The notes under the pieces were generated by a model, which searched no databases, was not told where the DNA came from, and was given only the letters and a program-made list of their open reading frames with translations. Of a DNA stretch of 20,625 bases, positions 1-6,800 are shown one piece after another; within the stretch, counting starts at the first letter, position 1, and every line of letters starts with the position of its first letter. The stretch is taken from positions 1 through 20,625 of the forward strand of contig JAGQWW010000008.1 in assembly GCA_020436955.1 (NCBI GenBank), written 5' to 3'. The DNA is from Saprospiraceae bacterium. GTDB lineage: Bacteria; Bacteroidota; Bacteroidia; Chitinophagales; Saprospiraceae. The position numbers and the translations under genes are program-made.

Positions 1-2
1 TA

Positions 3-2342
3 GCAATTGCCTTGTGTCTACCTTTTCTCATGATAGGTCAAACACAGGAAAGAGTCTCCATGGTGGAGGTTATTTTGGAAGGAAAGTCGATAGTGGATTT
101 AGCCAAACTTGGTTTGGAGACTGACCATGGCTTTTATCGGGAAGGTTCTTATTTGATAAATACATTTTCAGCATCTGAACTTGCCAGTATCAAAGATGCT
201 GGCTTTGACTACAAAATAATTGATGAAGATGTTGTTGCATCCTTCAATAAAAGGATAGCTGCTCAACGTTCCGGGGAATGTGACAGTTACGGCGGGGTAA
301 GAAATTATACCACGCCTGACAATTTTAAATTAGGTTCCATGGGAGGGTATTTTACCTACCAGGAGATGTTGGATAACCTGGATGCAATGGCCAACCAATT
401 TCCTGATCTCATTACACAGCGAGCACAAATTGGTAACTTTCTTACCCACGACAACAATCCTATCTACTGGTTACGAATCTCAGATAATGCAAATACTGAC
501 GAACCTGAAAAAGAAGTGCTCTATACGGCTTTGCACCATGCCAGAGAACCGGGTAGTTTGTCTCAATTGATTTTCTTTATGTGGTATTTGTTGGAAAACT
601 ACGATACAGATGCAAACGTGAAGGACCTTGTTGATAACACAGAATTGTACTTTGTACCCTGTCTAAATCCTGACGGTTATTTGTACAACGAATTCACCAA
701 TCCTGATGGTGGCGGCTTTTGGAGAAAAAACAGAAGGGATAATCAAGATGGTACCTTTGGGGTCGATTTGAATAGAAATTATGGTTTTGGATGGGGGCAT
801 GACGATTCAGGTTCCTCCCCCAACACAGATGGGCAAACTTACCGTGAGCCTGGTCCATTTTCTGAGCCTGAGACACAAGCAATAAAGTATTTGTGTGAAC
901 AACATGAATTTTATGCAGCGCTGAATTATCACACCTATGGTAACTTGTTGATTTATCCTTGGGGTTATCTGGATGCAAAATGTCCTGATTCTACGGAATT
1001 TACGCAGATTGCCAATGCTATGACCTTGCAAAATAGCTTTACAGCTGGAGTTGGAACAGAAACGGTTGGATATGTAGTAAATGGTGATTCGGATGATTGG
1101 ATGTACGGTGAACAAGGAACCAAGCCAAAAATTTACTCAATGACACCGGAAGTTGGAGAGTCGTTTTGGCCGGATTCTAATCTGATTATTTCCTTGTGTA
1201 GAAGGACCGTTTGGACCAATTTGGTCAATGCAAATCAGGTACATACATTAGGATTGGTAGCGGTAAATCCTGAGCTTATTATCAGGGATGATAACCAATA
1301 TATCAATTATTCCTTGAGCAGGGTAGGGGCCGAAAGTGGTCCAATTGAAGTGACATTCCATGAATTATCAGGAAACCTAATCCAATTGGACGGCAGTAAA
1401 ACGTATAACCTAATGCCAACGGAGGTTAAAGAAGACACGGTATTTTTCCAGGTAAAACCGGGTCTGCCTACCGGTTCAATTTTACGTTTTGAGCAGGTCG
1501 TTGATAATGATGGGATAATTTGGAGAGACACCTTTGAAAGGATCTATTTAGGCCAGGCAAGCCCTGCCTATGAAGATAAAGCTGATAATATAGATAATTG
1601 GTTCACTGCAGCTGACGGAGGATGGGGACTGGATAGCAGCTTATATTATTCTGCTTCGGCTTCTTTCGGTGATTCACCCAATGAAAGATATGGACGCGAG
1701 GAGTTTAAATTTTTAATACTAGCTGATCCAATTGACCTAACAGGATTAGAAAAAGCCTTTATCACCTTTAGAGCCACCTGGGATATAGAACCCGGATATG
1801 ATTTTGCTCAGGTAATGGCCTCAGTTGACGGTACCAATTTTCAGCCTCTTTGTGGTCGTTTTACTGTAAATGGAACTGAAGATCAGGATTTGGACCAACC
1901 GCTTTATGACGGCTATCAGCCGGAGTGGGTAGAAGAATTAATTGACTTATCAGACTACATCCAATATGGACAGGTATACATTCAATTCATTTTCCAATCA
2001 GATAGATTCTCCCATGGTGAAGGCTTCAATTTTGATGATTTTAGAGTTTTTACCATAGAAGAAACTTCAGGCTTAGGTGCAATAGCTGAACAAAATCCAC
2101 TATTTACCATTGCTCCAAATCCAAGTACCGGTTTAATTGAAGTTCAACTTAAAAATTACAAGTCCAATTCAAGTGTAATGCCATTGAAAGTCTACAATGC
2201 CTTAGGTAAACTGGTTTTATTACAAAATTGGGAAGTAAATCAAGACCAAACAATAACGCTTGATTTGACAGACCAGCCACCAGGCGTTTATTTTATTCAA
2301 TTGGATAATGAAAAAATACAAAAGGTAGTTTTACAAAAATAA
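3..2342 (+). CDS. Secreted M14-family zinc carboxypeptidase with T9SS sorting domain (5' end outside window)
   Basis: Predicted exported metallocarboxypeptidase that removes C-terminal residues from peptides. The frame is open to the left edge and the codons from position 3 encode a hydrophobic stretch (AIALCLPFLMIGQ), which looks like the end of a signal peptide, so the true start lies upstream; the TTG at 12 is not a convincing start. Residues are numbered from that TTG. M14 hallmarks: HARE (zinc ligands H176 and E179), NPDGY near 220, DLNRNY near 253, the third ligand in YHTYGN (H307), and catalytic Glu in TPEVGE (E380). The peptidase spans about 115-410. A beta-sandwich region and a MAM/immune-inhibitor-like domain (about 525-685, with GFNFDDFRV) follow. 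Residues about 697-776 form a type A T9SS sorting domain (APNPSTG, VYNALGK, PPGVYFIQL). The family call is firm; the substrate is unknown. Confidence 0.93.
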   Translation, partial: AIALCLPFLMIGQTQERVSMVEVILEGKSIVDLAKLGLETDHGFYREGSYLINTFSASELASIKDAGFDYKIIDEDVVASFNKRIAAQRSGECDSYGGVRNYTTPDNFKLGSMGGYFTYQEMLDNLDAMANQFPDLITQRAQIGNFLTHDNNPIYWLRISDNANTDEPEKEVLYTALHHAREPGSLSQLIFFMWYLLENYDTDANVKDLVDNTELYFVPCLNPDGYLYNEFTNPDGGGFWRKNRRDNQDGTFGVDLNRNYGFGWGHDDSGSSPNTDGQTYREPGPFSEPETQAIKYLCEQHEFYAALNYHTYGNLLIYPWGYLDAKCPDSTEFTQIANAMTLQNSFTAGVGTETVGYVVNGDSDDWMYGEQGTKPKIYSMTPEVGESFWPDSNLIISLCRRTVWTNLVNANQVHTLGLVAVNPELIIRDDNQYINYSLSRVGAESGPIEVTFHELSGNLIQLDGSKTYNLMPTEVKEDTVFFQVKPGLPTGSILRFEQVVDNDGIIWRDTFERIYLGQASPAYEDKADNIDNWFTAADGGWGLDSSLYYSASASFGDSPNERYGREEFKFLILADPIDLTGLEKAFITFRATWDIEPGYDFAQVMASVDGTNFQPLCGRFTVNGTEDQDLDQPLYDGYQPEWVEELIDLSDYIQYGQVYIQFIFQSDRFSHGEGFNFDDFRVFTIEETSGLGAIAEQNPLFTIAPNPSTGLIEVQLKNYKSNSSVMPLKVYNALGKLVLLQNWEVNQDQTITLDLTDQPPGVYFIQLDNEKIQKVVLQK

Positions 2343-2356
2343 AATTGGTAGGGGGT

Positions 2357-2386
2357 TTTGACATGTAGGAAAGAATACTATCTTTG
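2357..2386 (+). promoter_or_regulatory. Bacteroidota-type promoter of tRNA-Met
   Basis: A -33 TTTG at 2357-2360 and a perfect -7 TATCTTTG (TAnnTTTG) at 2379-2386 are separated by 18 bases. This matches the consensus for the primary sigma factor of Bacteroidota. Transcription would start about 45 bases before the tRNA, which implies a short leader removed by processing. Confidence 0.72.
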
Positions 2387-2437
2387 CACCCCTACTTAAA
2401 AACAATTCAGGCAAAGGCCTGTTTATAAAGATAATAT

Positions 2438-2510
2438 CGCGGAGTGGAGCAGTTGGTAGCTCGTCGGGCTCATAACCCGAAGGCCGCAGGTTCAAGTCCT
2501 GCCTCCGCTA
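2438..2510 (+). tRNA. Initiator tRNA-Met (anticodon CAT)
   Basis: A complete cloverleaf of 73 nt without the CCA end. Acceptor stem 2438-2444 pairs with 2503-2509. The D arm is GAGC/GCTC. The anticodon stem TCGGG/CCCGA (2464-2468/2476-2480) encloses loop CTCATAA with CAT at 2471-2473. The T arm GCAGG/CCTGC encloses TTCAAGT. Initiator traits are the unpaired first position (C1 against T72), the three consecutive G-C pairs next to the anticodon loop, and a purine-pyrimidine 11-24 pair. CCA is not encoded (CT follows the discriminator A at 2510), so it must be added enzymatically. Confidence 0.95.
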
Positions 2511-2516
2511 CTAAGA

Positions 2517-2551
2517 AAGCCTCGACAGTCAACTGACTGTTGGGGCTTTTG
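2517..2551 (+). terminator. Rho-independent terminator of tRNA-Met
   Basis: A 14-bp stem (2517-2530 with 2535-2548) with a 4-base AACT loop is followed by TTTTG. Two of the pairs are G-T wobbles. It begins only six bases after the tRNA. Confidence 0.85.
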
Positions 2552-2554
2552 TGA

Positions 2555-2663
2555 TTTAGAGCTAATAGTTATTTGGGCTTTTATCCGTCCGTCAGCTGAC
2601 GGCCGCAAGTTCAAGTCCTACCTCCACTACTAAGAAAGCCTCGTTCATTTGATCGGGGCTTAT
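2555..2663 (+). pseudogene. Decayed partial duplicate of the tRNA-Met 3' half and its terminator
   Basis: Positions 2601-2643 repeat 2482-2524 (variable loop, T arm, 3' acceptor strand, spacer and first terminator arm) with 40 of 43 bases identical. All three differences are G to A. Two of them break T-arm pairs and one weakens the acceptor strand, so the copy cannot fold as a tRNA. The terminator survives as a shorter hairpin (2636-2643 with 2654-2661). Upstream, 2555-2590 has only faint resemblance to the D and anticodon arms, and a perfect 14-base palindrome (CCGTCAGCTGACGG, 2589-2602) sits at the break. I call it a tRNA remnant. An alternative is a second terminator picked up with flanking tRNA sequence. 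Confidence 0.7.
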
Positions 2664-2798
2664 GTGTTTTAGGGCAAATAGCTTAATTTGTTTCCATCCT
2701 TATTTATGATAAAAGGCACTAAAAGGTGCTTACCAAGGACTAGCCTCGGAGACATTTAAGGTATCTGTTAAAATAATATGGTCCATATATGGAATTCT

Positions 2799-3545
2799 TC
2801 AAATGAAATCATGAAATCTGTCCATGATTTTTTCCATAAATTCTTTTTGCCTACGCCTGGCAATAGGAATTTTTTTTTGCCCTTCCATTAGCACAAATCC
2901 TCCATCTTCGCGACAGACTTTTAAGACTTTATCAAGGTTGATTAAATAGGATTGATGGACTCGGAAAAAACAAGCTTCAGGCAAAACTATTTCATATTCT
3001 CTTAAACCTTTACTGGAAATAAAAGAGCCTCTTACTTTTGTAAAAATGGATGAATAATGTCCATCTCCTTCTATGTAGATAATCTCTTTTATGGAAACAA
3101 GGTCGAGACCCTCTGAAGAAGGAATAACCAATTTTTGGGGCTTTTTTGAAGTTTTCCTGGTAACTGGATCGTATCTATTTAAGTCCTGCTTTCGAAGGTC
3201 GGAAACCCTGGTAAGTGTAACACAAAACTTTTCAGCATTAATGGGTTTTAGAAAATAATCAAAAGCCTGACATTTAAATGCTAGATAAGCAAAACCATCC
3301 GTCTCGGATATTATAATGGTTTGGAATAGCTTATTTTTTTCATGTAGCAGCGATTCTAATTCAAAACCTTTATCCAGTGGGACATCGACAACCAGCAGAT
3401 CCAACTTATTATGATGGGAAAATTCTATAGCGGTATTTATATCAGATGCTTCTTCAAGCGAATCAATGCAGTCTAAATATGACCTAATCATGCGGGTGAC
3501 CAAATTTCTGGTATTAAAATCATTACTTGCGACTAGGATATTCAT
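2799..3545 (-). CDS. LytTR-family response regulator with atypical receiver
   Basis: A 248-residue two-domain regulator. Residues about 1-118 form a receiver: phosphoacceptor-type D54 in LLVVDVPL, switch S80, and conserved K100 in YFLKP. The acidic metal pocket, normally DD after the first strand, reads ASND here, so positions 7-8 are Ser-Asn. Residues about 137-240 form a LytTR DNA-binding domain (IIYIEGDGHYS, FFRVHQSYLINLDKV, IPIARRR). I chose the ATG at 3545 (MNILVASND) because it puts the first receiver strand at the N-terminus as usual. An in-frame TTG at 3566 would add seven residues. No histidine kinase lies in the window, so this is an orphan here. LytTR proteins usually bind direct repeats upstream of targets. 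The target is unknown; the large secreted-protein gene is divergent from it. Confidence 0.9.
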   Translation of the reverse strand: MNILVASNDFNTRNLVTRMIRSYLDCIDSLEEASDINTAIEFSHHNKLDLLVVDVPLDKGFELESLLHEKNKLFQTIIISETDGFAYLAFKCQAFDYFLKPINAEKFCVTLTRVSDLRKQDLNRYDPVTRKTSKKPQKLVIPSSEGLDLVSIKEIIYIEGDGHYSSIFTKVRGSFISSKGLREYEIVLPEACFFRVHQSYLINLDKVLKVCREDGGFVLMEGQKKIPIARRRQKEFMEKIMDRFHDFI

Positions 3546-3661
3546 AATGCGATTATTTCTCTGCAATCTGACATTAATACATCTGGAACCCTTTCACTTC
3601 TTTGTAATATACCTACTCAAATTTAACAATAATAAATCTGCTTTTTTGAATTAGTTGTGGA

Positions 3662-3680
3662 ATCCTAAAATGGTTAGGAT
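3662..3680. repeat. Perfect inverted repeat in the divergent intergenic region
   Basis: ATCCTAA (3662-3668) and TTAGGAT (3674-3680) flank the 5-base loop AATGG. It lies between the LytTR gene and the large secreted-protein gene and has no T-run, so an operator is more likely than a terminator. Function is inferred only. Confidence 0.4.
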
Positions 3681-3709
3681 GCTGAAACTCCCTTATTTGG
3701 AAACTTTTT

Positions 3710-3761
3710 TACCCCCTGTGAAAATCAATGCATTTTCATTTGTATATGCCATGTGGGGGTA
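3710..3761. repeat. Nested inverted repeat upstream of the large secreted-protein gene
   Basis: The outer arms TACCCCC (3710-3716) and GGGGGTA (3755-3761) enclose an inner pair GAAAAT/ATTTTC (3720-3725/3732-3737). This is about 100 bases before the start codon at 3859. It could be a regulatory site or a DNA hairpin. I found no convincing -7/-33 pair in this region. Confidence 0.35.
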
Positions 3762-3858
3762 ATTAAGTACCGTATTTATATCCAAACTCCCCAATTAGGA
3801 AATTCGTCCGGTTTTAGCGCATTAAAAGGATATCTTCCTTTAAATAAACCTAAACCTT

Positions 3859-6800
3859 ATGAATTGCTACCCTACCCTAAGGCTTTTCCTTAAAACAGTA
3901 TTGGTGTTGATTTTAATTTTAAGCAACCTCCCTTTGTTTTCTCAATTTCAAAAAAATTACGGAACACCCCAGGACGATTCATTTTCAAAGGTGATTCAGG
4001 ATGGATCCAATTTTTATATTTTAGGGCAGAATGAACCTGCCCAGGGTGGACTTCAAAGAGCGATTGTAACCTGCACGGATGCCAACGGAGTTGTGCAATG
4101 GACCTTAAGTCTTGATATTCCATCCATTTGGTATGATGCCGTTTTGACCTCTAATGGAGACTTACTTGTCGTTGGGGGTACCTTGCCCTTTGATGCTACT
4201 ACAAAAAGCCTAATGGGTGTTATTAATCCTTCCGGAAATGGTAGTTTTTCCTGCCTTCAATCCTATGATGCGCCAGGTAGAGATTTCTTTTACCGAGTTG
4301 TAGAAAATCCCTCTCCGGAAAATCCTGCATTCCCATATTATATAATTGGTTCGCAACACATGCCGATGGGGCCTTTTGATATTTCGGAGGATGTGGTATT
4401 ATTTAATGTCGATGCAAACTGTAATTTCAACTGGAAGAAAATTTATACCGGGGCAGGTGAAGGGGAATATTTCAGGGATTTAGAAGCTCTGCCAAACGGT
4501 GATTTACTATTTGCAGGAAACAACGAAACCCTAGGATTTATCTTTAAATCTGATAACAAAGGAAATGCCATCAATGGCGCTCAAATTCCAGGATTGTCAT
4601 TTATTGATTTAGGTATTAAAGCTTCAGGAGGGATAGTTGCTGCTGCCAATAGTTTGCCGGCAGGTAATGCCCACGTTCTTCAATTTGATCAAGACCTGAT
4701 TCTACAATGGGATATAATTATTCCAGAATTAAGCATTATCAAACAGGTTTGGGAAGGCATGGGCGGTAAAGAAATTGCCACTGGAAGAGGAGATTTTGAC
4801 GGAGAAACCAGGGATATCATCATAAAAATATTGGATAACGGACCAACCATTGAATGGGCCAGGTATCTCGACGCCGGTTCTAATCATAACGGTGGTTCTT
4901 CCTGGTTGCTGGCTAATATGAATTTAGCCTATACCGATAACCGAATTCTACCTGATCCATTTGGAGGCACCTGTGCATTTTTTTCCGTAAGTAACCTGGA
5001 TTTAACCAATACCTGTATGGTTGTTGAAGATCAGGTTTCTATTATTGTAGCAGATCCGCTGCCGGATGCTCCCATCCTTCCTGCAGTTGAATTTCAGGAT
5101 GTCCCTATGGGATCGACCGTCACGTATTCAAATATTGATTTCCTTGAAGCTGAAGTTTGCCAAAATGATACCTGTGCTATTTCATTGGATATAATGCTGG
5201 TAGATAGTTGTGGTCACGTACAAGTGAATAGTATAGTTACCGGACCTACTCCCTACTCTTATCAGTGGTGTTCAGGAGAAACTACTTCCAATATTGATGT
5301 ACAATTGGCATGTGGATCACATACGTTTTGTACAACTGTTACTTGTGGAGATGGTTCTACTGCTTCTGCGTCTGAAACTATTAATGTGACAGATTCCACC
5401 TTCCCCACCGCCATTTGCGTAGCTCCATTTACAGTAAATCTGGATACGAACTGTCTATACACCCTTGCCGTTGGAATGATAGACGGAGGATCTTTTGATA
5501 ACTGCCAGATCGATACCATGTATGTGGTTCCCAATACATTTAACCATTGCGGAATTTATTCTTCTACCCTGGTGGTGGTAGACTGGTGCGGGAATGTGGA
5601 TAGCTGCAATACGACTGTAACTGTGGAAGACATACAGGCACCAACCATTATTTGCCCACCGAATATTCAGGTCGCCTGTGTGGATGAGACGGACCCCACA
5701 AATACGGGCACTGCAACCGCCACCGATAATTGCCCCGGGAATCTGACTATTTCCTATATGGACACCGAGTTTGGATCTTTTCCGTGTGACGGGGTTATCA
5801 GCCGTACCTGGATGGTGGTGGATAGTTGTGGCAATGGAGCCACCTGTTTGCAAAATATCCTGGTTTTTGACAACGTAGCACCTGTTTTGGTAAACTGTAA
5901 TAAAGACACCAGCGTTCAGGGTAGTATCAGCCCTAATGGCGCTTGCGAAGCAGGACTGACGCTTAGTGTCCCTTCTTTTACAGACAACTGCGATACCTCC
6001 ATAACCCTGATCAACGATTTTAATTTCACATCGAATGCCAGTGGAGTTTATCCCCAGGGAAGTACATCAGTAACCTGGACCGCTACAGATGATTGCAATA
6101 ATTCAGCGACCTGTACCTTTACGGTCAATGTCTCTTGCGATACCTGTGCCTGCCTGGGTATTACAGATATTGCCTTTTTAAGCCCAGTCACAGGACTTCC
6201 GGATATTCCCGTTGCTTGTAATGGTCAGATGGCAGTTGAGTTGCCTTGTATTCCAAACGATGCATTATATGCAGTAGAGGGTTTCTTTGCATGTTCCTCC
6301 CCCAGCTGTAATTCCAGCATCACTTACCAATATATGACCCAGGATAGTCAGGTTTTATTTTCCGGTTCAGTGAATGGAGGATCTTTGCCAGGACAGTTTT
6401 TTGTACCGGGTTATGCATGGCAGCAGTTTCCGGGTCCAGGGCAGTATCTTCTGATGATTACCGGAATCTGTGGTAATGACACCTGTAAATGTACCATACC
6501 TTTTATATTGCAAGATTGCTTTTGCTCATGTGGGGAGTTTTCCGACCTGAGTATCAATGCTGGTCCACAATCTGTGAGCCTGAGTTGCGGAAATATGCCC
6601 GAAGTGGTGCCTTGCCCTCCAGCCGGAATGCCTTATGTTATTAATGGACTATTCCAATGTCAGGGAATGAACTGTCCTCCTTTTGCTCCTGTAAACTGGA
6701 TGCTGACGGAGCCTTCCGGTAACATTGTCATGGGTTCCTCCCCAGTTTTAGCAAGTCCGGGGTTTAGTCTAACCTTCACACAGGCAGAATTCTCTCAGCC

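Noticed and set aside
2555..2630. A second functional tRNA
   Set aside because: The T arm is broken by two mismatches and no anticodon arm can be formed.
2710..2736. Terminator for the LytTR gene on the minus strand
   Set aside because: Only a 4-5 base GCAC/GTGC stem near a short T-run; too weak to support.
3546..3566. TTG start of the LytTR regulator
   Set aside because: The ATG at 3545 begins exactly at the first receiver strand; the extra seven residues have no role I can see.
3618..3625. Promoter -7 element (TAAATTTG on the minus strand) for the LytTR gene
   Set aside because: The -7 is perfect, but no TTTG lies about 19 bases upstream, so I do not list it as a feature.
5262..5853. Minus-strand open frames inside the giant gene
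   Set aside because: They are shadows of the plus-strand coding sequence, whose domains are unambiguous.
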